DNA from: Sphingomonas sp. 8AM
Lineage (GTDB): Bacteria; Pseudomonadota; Alphaproteobacteria; Sphingomonadales; Sphingomonadaceae
Assembly: GCF_902506455.1 (NCBI RefSeq)
Contig: NZ_LR733844.1
Coordinates: 3,576,284 to 3,640,283, forward strand
Length of the DNA: 64,000 bases
Reading direction: 5' to 3'
Shown here: positions 1 through 7,119 of the stretch, in pieces
Position numbering within the stretch: position 1 is the first letter of the stretch
Layout: each line of letters begins with the position of its first letter
Made by a program: the position numbers and the translations under genes
The notes under the pieces: model-generated
What the model saw: the letters and a program-made list of their open reading frames with translations, nothing else
What the model was told of the DNA's origin: nothing
The model's database searches: none

Positions 1-46
1 TCCGCGACCATTGCGCCTCGCTCAACTCGTACCGCTTAATCCCCAT
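1..46 (-). CDS. IS5-family-like transposase, N-terminal fragment (runs off left edge)
   Basis: Reading leftward from ATG at 46 gives MGIKRYELSEAQWSR before the window ends. The pattern RYELS/T-x-QW is the usual opening of IS5-family transposases (the DUF4096-type N-terminal domain). Only 15 codons are visible, so the catalytic DDE domain, gene integrity and exact family cannot be judged. It reads away from the dsbA-like gene's 3' end. Nothing else in the first 123 bases looks coding. Confidence 0.6.
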   Translation of the reverse strand, partial: MGIKRYELSEAQWSR

Positions 47-90
47 CACTCGCTCCGAGCCTCGACACGGATGCCTATGAATCAGCCTTC
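1..90 (-). mobile_element. End of an IS5-family-like insertion sequence, cut by the window edge
   Basis: A transposase start (see 1-46, minus) runs off the left edge. Upstream of it, at 77-87, the minus strand reads GGCTGATTCAT, resembling the terminal inverted repeats of some IS5-family (IS427-group) elements, so I place the element end near 87-90. The dsbA-like gene stops at 124, so insertion appears to be just beyond that gene without disrupting it. The boundary is an inference, because the other end, the second inverted repeat and any target duplication lie outside the window. Confidence 0.55.
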
Positions 91-123
91 ACGGCGTTTG
101 GGAATCCTGAATGTCGATCCGGC

Positions 124-834
124 CTAGGACGCGCGCGCCTTGGCGATGGCGTCCTGCAAGCGGTCGAGCGGGAGCGCGCCGCTCAGCAACTGGTCGCCGA
201 CCACCCAGGCGGGTGTGCCGGAAATGCCTAGCTTCTGGGCCAGTTCGAGGTTGGTGCGCAGCGTGTCGTCCGCGTCGGCGGGGGCCTTCGTCAGATCAAC
301 CCCGCTGGCGTGGGCGGCTTGCGCGATCGTCGCGTCGCTGACCGGGCCGGCGGCGTAGAGCGCGTCGTGGAAGCGCTTGAATTTGCCCTGCGATGCGGCG
401 GCGAGCGAGGCGCGCGCGGCGGTGCGGCTGGTTTCCGCGAGCACCGGCAGTTCCTTGAAAACGACGCGCAGGTTCTTGTCGGCGGCGACCAGTTTCTCGA
501 TCGTGGGCAAGCTGGCGCGGCAGAAGCCGCAATTATAGTCGTAATATTCGACCAGGGTGACATCGGCGTTCGGATTTCCGATCCACGCGTTGCCATAGGG
601 TGTCTCGATCGCGCCGCGATTAGCAGCGATCGCGCGGGTCGCGTCGCGCTGTTGCAGCCGTTCGATCGCCTCGGGGATCAGTTCGGGATGCGCCAGGACA
701 TATTCGCGCACGACGCGGCCGATCCGCGCCTCGTCCGTCGCACCGACCGGCGCCGCGCGATCCGCGAGCCACATGCCGCCGGCGCCGAACAACAGTCCGA
801 TCGCCACCAGACCCAACACCATCAAGCGGTTCAA
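124..834 (-). CDS. Periplasmic DsbA-family thiol:disulfide oxidoreductase (ScsC/Com1 type)
   Basis: Secreted or membrane-anchored thioredoxin-fold protein of 236 residues. Residues 1-25 form an uncleaved-looking signal or anchor, followed by a short helical region. The thioredoxin domain carries the redox motif C102-G-F-C105 in the context YYDYNCGFC, and a cis-proline at P208 (GTPAW). This is the pattern of ScsC/DsbG-like periplasmic oxidoreductases or isomerases. The TTG start at 834 overlaps the TGA of the upstream M48 protease gene, so the two are translationally coupled; an ATG at 822 is the alternative start. Pairing with a BepA-like protease fits a role in oxidative folding of outer-membrane proteins such as LptD, which is inference from E. 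coli. Confidence 0.85.
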   Translation of the reverse strand: MNRLMVLGLVAIGLLFGAGGMWLADRAAPVGATDEARIGRVVREYVLAHPELIPEAIERLQQRDATRAIAANRGAIETPYGNAWIGNPNADVTLVEYYDYNCGFCRASLPTIEKLVAADKNLRVVFKELPVLAETSRTAARASLAAASQGKFKRFHDALYAAGPVSDATIAQAAHASGVDLTKAPADADDTLRTNLELAQKLGISGTPAWVVGDQLLSGALPLDRLQDAIAKARAS

Positions 835-2180
835 CGGCGCTTCTTCTTTCCATTCTTGTCGACGGCGTTCTGCGCGGTCATCGCAATGTCCTGCGCGCGG
901 ATCCAGTCGGGGGTGTTCCTGGGGATGCCTGCCATCGCGTAGCGGGCACGGTCGGCAGCGGTGCGATCGTCGCCGATCATGCTCGCGCGCTCGGCGCTGG
1001 CGAGCGCCGCCCGCGGCTCATCGCCGGTCAGTTCGTAGACGGTGCCGAGCTGGAACCACGCAAACGGGTTCTCGTCGTCACGTGCCACCGCCGTGCGCAG
1101 CACGCGCTTGGCCTCGTCATAATGCGTCGGATCTTCGGTGGCGATCAGCGCATGGCCATAGGTCGTCGCGATCAGCGGGTTGGCGCGCGAACCCTCGGTC
1201 GCCCGCTTGAGCGGGGCGAGCGCCAGCTTCGGCTTGCCGGCCTCAAGCAGGATCTGTCCCATGATCTCCTGGAAATAGGGATCGTCGGGTTCGTTCGCGA
1301 CCAGCGCCTCGGCCTCGGCATCCGCCTTTTCGGGATAGCCGGCGCGGTGATAGGCATAGGCGCGCGCATAATGCGCATAGACCGTCTGGTCGCTGTCGGG
1401 ATATTTCTGGAGCGCCTGCGGCGGCGGCATCAGATAGCCGTCGAGCTTGGCGCGGACACGCAGGAAGCGTTCCTGAAGCGCGCTGTTGGCGGGCTTGCTC
1501 CAGGCTTTCGACGCCTGCACGTCGGCCGTCAGCGTCTGGATGCGCGTGCCCGACAGCGGGTGCGACTGCATGAAAGGGTCGATGTTCTTCGTGCCGTAGC
1601 GATATTCCTGCTGTTGCAGTTTCTTGAAGAACTCGAGCATCCCCTTGCCGGTGATCCCGGCGGTATCGAGATAGCGCACCGCCGAGGCGTCGGCGGTCGC
1701 TTCCTGCACGCGGCTGAAGGCGAGATACTTGCCCATCGCCACCTGTTGCCCGGCGGCGAGAATGCCCGCGCCGGCCTCGCCGCCACCTGCCGCCATCGCC
1801 GCGAGCCCGAGCACCATCGAGAGCAGATAGACACCCATCGCCGGCTTTTGCGCCTGCGCGCCGGTGATGACATGGCCGTCGGCGATATGGCCGAGCTCGT
1901 GAGCGATGACGCCCTGCACCTGATTGGCGCTGTCGGCCTGCTGGAGCAGCCCGGTATGGATATAGACGGTCTGGCCGCCGGCCACGAAGGCGTTGATCGA
2001 ATCGTCGTTGACCAGCGCGAACGACACGTCGGCGGGGCGGAGCCCGGCGGCAGTGACGAGCGGCGCGGACATGTCCTTGAGCAGTGCCTCGGTCTCGGCA
2101 TCGCGCAGCAGCGACTGCGCCTGCGCGGGCTGCGCGAGGAGCAGGACGGTGGTGGCGACGGCGGCGATCAGGCGGCGCAT
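831..2180 (-). CDS. BepA-like M48 zinc metalloprotease with TPR repeats
   Basis: Periplasmic protease and chaperone of 449 residues. The ATG at 2180 begins a clear signal peptide (about residues 1-22, ending AQPAQAQS); the open frame continues upstream but through repeat DNA. The zinc motif is H94-E95-L-G-H98, with E160 (context VQEATAD) as likely third ligand. A hydrophobic segment lies near residues 115-140. The C-terminal half, after about 250, has helical repeats (ARAYAYHRAGYPEKADAEAE and similar) typical of TPRs. The domain order matches E. coli BepA, which degrades stalled LptD or promotes its disulfide exchange. It is followed directly by the dsbA-like gene, overlapping its start codon. 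Confidence 0.85.
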   Translation of the reverse strand: MRRLIAAVATTVLLLAQPAQAQSLLRDAETEALLKDMSAPLVTAAGLRPADVSFALVNDDSINAFVAGGQTVYIHTGLLQQADSANQVQGVIAHELGHIADGHVITGAQAQKPAMGVYLLSMVLGLAAMAAGGGEAGAGILAAGQQVAMGKYLAFSRVQEATADASAVRYLDTAGITGKGMLEFFKKLQQQEYRYGTKNIDPFMQSHPLSGTRIQTLTADVQASKAWSKPANSALQERFLRVRAKLDGYLMPPPQALQKYPDSDQTVYAHYARAYAYHRAGYPEKADAEAEALVANEPDDPYFQEIMGQILLEAGKPKLALAPLKRATEGSRANPLIATTYGHALIATEDPTHYDEAKRVLRTAVARDDENPFAWFQLGTVYELTGDEPRAALASAERASMIGDDRTAADRARYAMAGIPRNTPDWIRAQDIAMTAQNAVDKNGKKKRR

Positions 2181-2224
2181 GGGGTGGGTCTTAGGCCAGT
2201 TGGCGACGCTGTTGAACCCTGCGT

Positions 2225-2294
2225 CCGGTTCATACTGGGCTTGGCGAAGCGCGGGGCACGGAACACGCCCTTCGACAGGCTCAGGGCGAACGGG
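2225..2294. repeat. Degenerate inverted repeat of the CCGTTCG family
   Basis: The right arm, read on the minus strand, begins CCGTTCGCCCTGAGCCTGTC, a sequence found scattered through sphingomonad genomes. A degenerate left arm (CCGGTTCATACTGGGCTTGG) faces it. A related element sits at 23944-24015. It lies in the 368-base gap between rne and the M48 gene, which otherwise contains only the 77-bp palindrome at 2390-2466. Confidence 0.55.
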
Positions 2295-2389
2295 GTTGGA
2301 GGGCTGGCTTCGAAAGAGATGACTCGCGGCACGGCGGCGATCAGGCGACGGGTACTGGGGTGCGACGACATCGGCCCGGAGCCTCCGTT

Positions 2390-2466
2390 CTTCATTGCGA
2401 GCGTAGCGGAGCAATCGAGGGACGGATCAGGACGCCCTGGATTGCTTCGCTACGCGCGCAATGACG
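2390..2466. repeat. 77-bp palindrome, copy 1 (GTCATTGCGAG family)
   Basis: The arms CATTGCGAGCGTAGCGGAGC and GCTTCGCTACGCGCGCAATG pair over most of their length around a central segment reading GGATCAGGACGCCC. The same layout and length recur at 11691, 25560, 27322 and 62984. The central segment is asymmetric, so orientation can be defined: copies 1 and 2 face one way, copies 3 to 5 the other. It lies downstream of rne, where it could act as a transcript-end hairpin. Confidence 0.85.
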
Positions 2467-2548
2467 ATGTGGGTGCAGGCAAATGCATGTCATCGGCCGG
2501 GCCTTGCGACGGTTCGACTGAACCGCCGCTGAAGCCCGGCCGATTGCA

Positions 2549-5236
2549 TCACGCGCCGAACGTGCGCTGCCACCAGCCACGGCGCGGCTGCGCGCCGGAC
2601 TGGTCGGCGTCCGCAGCCGGTTCATCGGCGGCAGGCGCCTCGTCCGCAGCGGCAGGCTCGTCCGCGGCCACCGGCTCGGGCGCGCTGTCCTCGGCGACCT
2701 TTTTGCGGCGCGTACGCTTCGGCTTGGCCGGGGCTTCCTCGGCAACCGGCTCGGGGGCGGGCAGGCCGTCGTTGACCGGCCCGGCATCGCCGGCCTCGAT
2801 CACCGGTTCGGCGACCTTCTTGCGGCGGGTGCGCTTCGGCTTGGCCGGCGCCTCCTCGGCAACCGGTTCCGCGGGTGCGACCGGCTCTGGCGCCGGTTCG
2901 GCAGCAGGGGCCACCGCTGGCCTGCGACCACGCTTCGGCGCGGGCACAGGCGTCGGCTCGGCGGCGACGCGCGCGCGGGGACGGCGGCGCGTCTTGGGCG
3001 CAGCGGGCTCCTCGACCACCGGCGCTTCCACGACGACCTCGTCGGCCACGACAGGCTCGGGCTCGATCGTGGCGTCATCGACGACCTCGACCTCGGCGCC
3101 AGCCGTCGGCTCGGCCTGCTCGCCACCACGCTCACCATCACGACGGCGACCGCGGCGTCCGCGGCGACGACGGCGACCGCCTTCGCGCTCGGCTTCCTCG
3201 GTGGTCTCGGCGTCGACGGCGGTTTCCGCCTCGGCTTCGGCCGGTTCGGTTTCGTCAGCCTCGTCCTCGCCGGTCTCGTCCTCACCGGTCTCGTCGGCCT
3301 GATCCTCACCCTCGACACGATCGCGACCGCGACGCCCGCGACGGCGACGGCGACGACGCCCGCCGCGGCCACTGTCGCCCTCGGGTGCGGCAACCTGCTC
3401 GACGGTGTCCTCGTCCTCGGCCTCTTCCTCCTCGTCGATCTCGTCCTCGACCAGATCGTCCTCGGGCTCCTCGACGATCGGGCGATCGAACTTCGGCGGA
3501 TGCGCGGGCGGCGGGCCGCTGGCCTCGACCGACATGCGCGCGCCTTCCTCCTCGCCATCGGGGATGATCTCGACGGTGACGCCGTAGCGGTCCTCGATCT
3601 CGGCGATATCGGCGCGCTTGCGGTTGAGCACGTAGAAGGCCGCTTCCTGGCTGCACCGCAGCGTCAGCACCGAGCCGCGCCCGCGTGCCGCTTCATCCTC
3701 CAGCAAGCGCAGCGCCGACAGACCCGACGACGAGGCGGTGCGGACGAAGCCGGTGCCTTCGCAATGCGGGCAGGGGCGCGTCGAGGCTTCGAGCACGCCG
3801 GTGCGCAGCCGCTGGCGGCTCATCTCCATGAGGCCGAAGCCCGAGATGCGGCCAACCTGGATGCGGGCGCGGTCGTTCTTGAGCGCCTCCTTCATCGCCT
3901 TCTCGACCTTACGGACGTTCGATCCGTTATCCATGTCGATGAAGTCGATGACGATCAGCCCGGCCATGTCGCGCAGGCGAAGCTGGCGCGCGATTTCCTG
4001 CGCCGCTTCGAGATTGGTCGCGGTGGCGGTCTGCTCGATATTGTGTTCGCGGGTCGAGCGGCCGGAGTTGATGTCGATCGACACCAAGGCCTCGGTCGGG
4101 TTGATGACCAGATATCCGCCCGACTTGAGCTGGACGACCGGGTGGTACATCGCGGCGAGCTGATCCTCGACGCCGGCGCGCTGGTAGAGCGGCACCGGGT
4201 CGCTGTAATGCTTCACCTTCTTGGCGTGCGTCGGCATCAGCAGGCGCATGAACTCGCGCGCCTGACGATAGCCGTCGTCGCCCTCGACGATGACCTCGTC
4301 GATGTCCTTGTTGTAGATGTCGCGGATCGCGCGCTTCATCAGGTCGCTGTCGCCATAGACCAGAGCAGGCGCACTCGACGTCAGCGTCTTCTCGCGGATC
4401 TCGTCCCACAGCCGGGCGAGATAGTCGAAGTCGCGCTTGATCTCGGTCTTGGTGCGCTGCAGCCCGGCGGTGCGGACGATGCAGCCCATCGACGACGGCA
4501 ATTGCAGATCGGCCATGATCGTCTTGAGCCGCTTGCGGTCGGCGGCGTTGCTGATCTTCCGGCTGATCCCACCGCCATGCGACGTGTTGGGCATCAGCAC
4601 GCAATAGCGGCCCGCCAGCGACAGATACGTGGTCAGCGCCGCGCCCTTGTTGCCGCGCTCCTCCTTGACGACCTGCACCAGCAACACCTGACGGCGATGG
4701 ATGACGTCCTGAATCTTGTAGCGGCGGCGCAGGTTCATGCGACGCTGGCGCAGCGCCTCGACCTGATCGTCGTTGCTTCCCGACCGGCCGCGACGGCGCG
4801 GGGCGGGGGCGTCGCCCTCTTCCGCGTCGTGATCGTGCTCGTCATGGTCGTGATCGACGTCGTCGTGATCCTCGCCCTCGGCATCGTCGGCGAAGTCACC
4901 GTCGTCGATCGCATCCTGCTCGGCGCGCAGCGCAGCTTCCTCGGCGGCGTGCTCCGCCTCCTCGCGCAGCAGCGCCTCGCGATCCTCCTTGGGGATCTGG
5001 TAATAATCCGGGTGAATCTCGCTGAACGCCAGGAAGCCGTGGCGATTGCCGCCGTAATCGACGAACGCCGCCTGCAGCGACGGCTCGACGCGCGTCACCT
5101 TGGCGAGATAGATGTTACCCTTGAGTTGCTTGCGCTCGGCACTCTCGAAATCGAATTCCTCGATCCGGTTACCCTTGACGACCGCCACGCGGGTTTCTTC
5201 CCGGTGGCGTGCGTCGATCAGCATACGCGTGGTCAT
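2549..5236 (-). CDS. rne: Ribonuclease E
   Basis: Essential endoribonuclease and degradosome scaffold of 895 residues. The S1 domain spans roughly 35-190 and is split by an acidic/His insert at about 85-150 (DHDDVDHDHDEHDHD). The catalytic core carries D388 (VSIDINSGRST) and D431 (DFIDMD), spaced 43 residues apart like E. coli D303 and D346. The zinc-link is C489-P-H-C492. After about 545 the chain is a long disordered region rich in E, R and P, with RGRRGR tracts and a duplicated EPVAEEAPAKPKRTRRKKV block. It ends GWWQRTFGA, the GWW type of C-terminal PNPase-binding peptide known from Caulobacter. I chose the ATG giving MTTRMLIDA, the usual N-terminus. Confidence 0.97.
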   Translation of the reverse strand: MTTRMLIDARHREETRVAVVKGNRIEEFDFESAERKQLKGNIYLAKVTRVEPSLQAAFVDYGGNRHGFLAFSEIHPDYYQIPKEDREALLREEAEHAAEEAALRAEQDAIDDGDFADDAEGEDHDDVDHDHDEHDHDAEEGDAPAPRRRGRSGSNDDQVEALRQRRMNLRRRYKIQDVIHRRQVLLVQVVKEERGNKGAALTTYLSLAGRYCVLMPNTSHGGGISRKISNAADRKRLKTIMADLQLPSSMGCIVRTAGLQRTKTEIKRDFDYLARLWDEIREKTLTSSAPALVYGDSDLMKRAIRDIYNKDIDEVIVEGDDGYRQAREFMRLLMPTHAKKVKHYSDPVPLYQRAGVEDQLAAMYHPVVQLKSGGYLVINPTEALVSIDINSGRSTREHNIEQTATATNLEAAQEIARQLRLRDMAGLIVIDFIDMDNGSNVRKVEKAMKEALKNDRARIQVGRISGFGLMEMSRQRLRTGVLEASTRPCPHCEGTGFVRTASSSGLSALRLLEDEAARGRGSVLTLRCSQEAAFYVLNRKRADIAEIEDRYGVTVEIIPDGEEEGARMSVEASGPPPAHPPKFDRPIVEEPEDDLVEDEIDEEEEAEDEDTVEQVAAPEGDSGRGGRRRRRRRGRRGRDRVEGEDQADETGEDETGEDEADETEPAEAEAETAVDAETTEEAEREGGRRRRRGRRGRRRDGERGGEQAEPTAGAEVEVVDDATIEPEPVVADEVVVEAPVVEEPAAPKTRRRPRARVAAEPTPVPAPKRGRRPAVAPAAEPAPEPVAPAEPVAEEAPAKPKRTRRKKVAEPVIEAGDAGPVNDGLPAPEPVAEEAPAKPKRTRRKKVAEDSAPEPVAADEPAAADEAPAADEPAADADQSGAQPRRGWWQRTFGA

Positions 5237-5677
5237 TGAAAACTCTCCACGCGCCGCCCTCCGCGAAAGGGGAAGGGGCGCGACGATAAGGCGCGGCCGA
5301 CCGCCCGATGGGGTCTGCCGCGCGGATGATGATGATGTCTGCTGCGGTTCGCTTTGCCGCCCGCTCCATCGAGCGGGTAAGGCCGTCCGCGATCGTGCCG
5401 CCGCCGGCACGGGCCGGGCGGAACAGCGATCGGGCGGAATGCGGCATTGCGAACGTCAACCTGATGACCCCGGGGCCGGCACGTCGCCGGGCGGGGGGTG
5501 GCACCGAAAGCTGCGTCGCGCGACCTTCGCGCAACATTTCCGGTCATCGCGACACGTAGCATCGCTTCGCCCGCGCTTCAACCGGGTCGTTTTTATGATT
5601 CGAATACGTTAACCACGCGGGAACGCTGACACGGTAGCGCTACGATCACGGTGGCGCGCGAGCATGGGAAAGGGGCG
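5237..5677. promoter_or_regulatory. 440-base divergent gap: probable rne leader and amidase promoter region
   Basis: No gene is supported here. On the rne side the DNA is GC-rich and can form several hairpins, consistent with a long 5' leader; rne leaders often mediate autoregulation in other bacteria. Near the amidase side are a GATTC site (GANTC, the CcrM methylation motif) just before a TTAACCA half-site, and a perfect 10-bp palindrome GTAGCGCTAC at 5634-5643. No confident -35/-10 pair could be assigned by eye. Confidence 0.3.
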
Positions 5678-6562
5678 ATGAAGGGCAGGACGGGAGCGAT
5701 GATCGCGGCGATGCTGCTGGCGTTGGTCGCGCCGGCCGCGAGCGGCGACCCGGTGCCGCAGCTCGACTTCCTGCCGTGGAAGTCGCACCGCGAGGCGGCG
5801 CCGCGCACGGTGACGGTGCGCGTGCCGCCGCCGGCGCGCGGGGTGCGGCTGCCGCGGATCGCCGGGCCGGCGGGACGTCCGTTGGTGGTGATCGACGCCG
5901 GGCATGGCGGGGGCGATCCCGGCGCGATCAACCCGGCCGCCGGGCTGCGCGAAAAGGATGTGACGCTGAAGATCGCGCGCGCGATCCGCGATGCGCTGGT
6001 CGACAGCGGCCGGGTGCGGGTGGCGCTGACGCGCGAGGACGATCGCTTCATCATTCTGCGCGAGCGGTTCGGGATCGCGCGGCGGCTGAAGGCGGACCTG
6101 TTCATCTCGGTCCATTGCGACAGCGTCGGCACGGGTACGCCGACCGGCGCGACAGCCTATACCTTGTCCGACGTTGCCTCCGATCGCGAGGCGGCGCGGC
6201 TGGCGGCGCGCGAGAACCGTGCCGACGTGATCGCCGGGGTGACGCTCGATCGCGACCCGGACGTGTCGTCGATCCTGATCGACCTGACGCAGCGGGAGAC
6301 GATGAACGCCTCGGCCGGGTTCGCGCGGCTGCTGGGGCGCGAGGCGCGACCGCTGATCCCGATCAAGAGCAACTTCCACCGGACCGCCTCGCTGATGGTG
6401 CTCAAGGCGCCGGACATGCCGTCGATCCTGTTCGAGACGGGGTATATCTCGACCGCGTCGGATGCGGCGTTCCTCGACAGCAAGGAGGGGCGCGAGAAGA
6501 TCGCCGAGAGCGTGCGGCGCGCGGTTGACGTCTATTTCGCCCGACGGATGGCAGAACGGTAG
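5678..6562 (+). CDS. N-acetylmuramoyl-L-alanine amidase (Amidase_3, AmiC-like)
   Basis: Periplasmic zinc amidase of 294 residues that cleaves the lactyl-amide bond between peptidoglycan glycan and stem peptide. Residues 1-22 form a signal peptide (MKGRTGAMIAAMLLALVAPA). Zinc ligands are H76 (IDAGHGGGDPG), E92 (REKDVTL) and H146 (SVHCDS); the catalytic glutamate is E253 (LFETGY). The AMIN targeting domain of E. coli AmiC is absent. The start is not certain: GTG at 5651 is in frame, but ATG at 5678 follows AAAGGGG and gives a cleaner signal peptide. It lies upstream of the PBP1A gene, with one small gene between, as in many alphaproteobacteria. Confidence 0.92.
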   Translation: MKGRTGAMIAAMLLALVAPAASGDPVPQLDFLPWKSHREAAPRTVTVRVPPPARGVRLPRIAGPAGRPLVVIDAGHGGGDPGAINPAAGLREKDVTLKIARAIRDALVDSGRVRVALTREDDRFIILRERFGIARRLKADLFISVHCDSVGTGTPTGATAYTLSDVASDREAARLAARENRADVIAGVTLDRDPDVSSILIDLTQRETMNASAGFARLLGREARPLIPIKSNFHRTASLMVLKAPDMPSILFETGYISTASDAAFLDSKEGREKIAESVRRAVDVYFARRMAER

Positions 6563-6592
6563 GGGTTCTGCTTCGAAGCGGGATGTCAGAGG

Positions 6593-6622
6593 TTCTGGAT
6601 CCCGCCTCCGCGGGGATGACGG
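6593..6622. repeat. Half copy of the CCCGCxxxCGCGGG repeat family
   Basis: The sequence CTGGATCCCGCCTCCGCGGG followed by GATGACGG matches the right arm of the inverted repeat at 21047-21140 and the degenerate element at 27960-28028. It sits between the amidase stop and the SMR gene. The left arm is mostly lost, so it may be a decayed copy. Confidence 0.45.
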
Positions 6623-6753
6623 TTGGTTGTGACAAGGCGCGCGGGGTGGACTCGCGGGCGATCACCGCCTAACGGACCCGCCGCGCAAGCCTCTTACGGG
6701 TTTCCGGCCGCTGCGCTTTTCCGAACGAGCCCGCAATCAAGGAGATCCCCGCA

Positions 6754-7074
6754 ATGGCGTGGCTCATCCTCGGCGTCGCCGTGGTTACCGAAATCGTCTG
6801 GGCGCTCAGCCTCAAATGGGCCGCCACGCAAGGATCGTGGCTGGCGTCCGCGATCCCGATCACGCTCAGCTTCGTCAACATGGGGCTGCTCGCGATGGCG
6901 ATGCGCGGACTGCCGGCGGGGACCGCCTATGCGGTGTGGACCGGGCTGGGCGCGGTCGGCGTCACGATCTTCGGCGTTTTCCTCTTCGGCGAGAAGCTCG
7001 CGCCCGCGCAGATCGGGTTTATCGCGCTCATCATCGTCGGGGTCGTCGGCACGAAACTGTTCGCCCCCGCCTGA
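6754..7074 (+). CDS. sugE: Small multidrug resistance family exporter, SugE/Gdx-like
   Basis: Inner-membrane proton-coupled exporter of 106 residues with four transmembrane segments, which works as an antiparallel dimer. The essential membrane glutamate is E13 (VVTEIVWALSLKWA). The tract GTAYAVWTGLGAVG is typical of the SugE/Gdx branch, whose established substrate is guanidinium, rather than of the EmrE multidrug branch. It has a strong ribosome site (AAGGAG, about 9 bases before ATG). I found no convincing guanidine riboswitch in the 190 bases upstream, so the substrate assignment rests on protein sequence alone. Confidence 0.88.
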   Translation: MAWLILGVAVVTEIVWALSLKWAATQGSWLASAIPITLSFVNMGLLAMAMRGLPAGTAYAVWTGLGAVGVTIFGVFLFGEKLAPAQIGFIALIIVGVVGTKLFAPA

Positions 7075-7119
7075 GCGAGTTGCCGTTTGGCGGGCGAGAC
7101 CGTACACGCCGAAACCGAC

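Noticed and set aside
104-118. 15-base match CCTGAATGTCGATCC shared with 48906-48920
   Set aside because: A single short match with no flanking similarity or symmetry is compatible with chance or a decayed repeat; no structure could be assigned.
1122-3302. Long open frame on the plus strand opposite the M48 gene and rne
   Set aside because: It is antisense to two well-supported genes, its protein is Arg/Ser/Ala-rich without any motif, and such frames are expected in high-GC DNA. Similar antisense frames at 3500-5239, 6694-9672, 9669-11435, 16749-18398, 45609-47675 and 50042-51877 were rejected for the same reason.
6563-6753. Possible guanidine riboswitch upstream of the SugE/Gdx-like gene
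   Set aside because: Two ACGG tetranucleotides occur, but they are not in the loops of the paired GC stems required for the mini-ykkC class, and the ykkC-I conserved core is absent.
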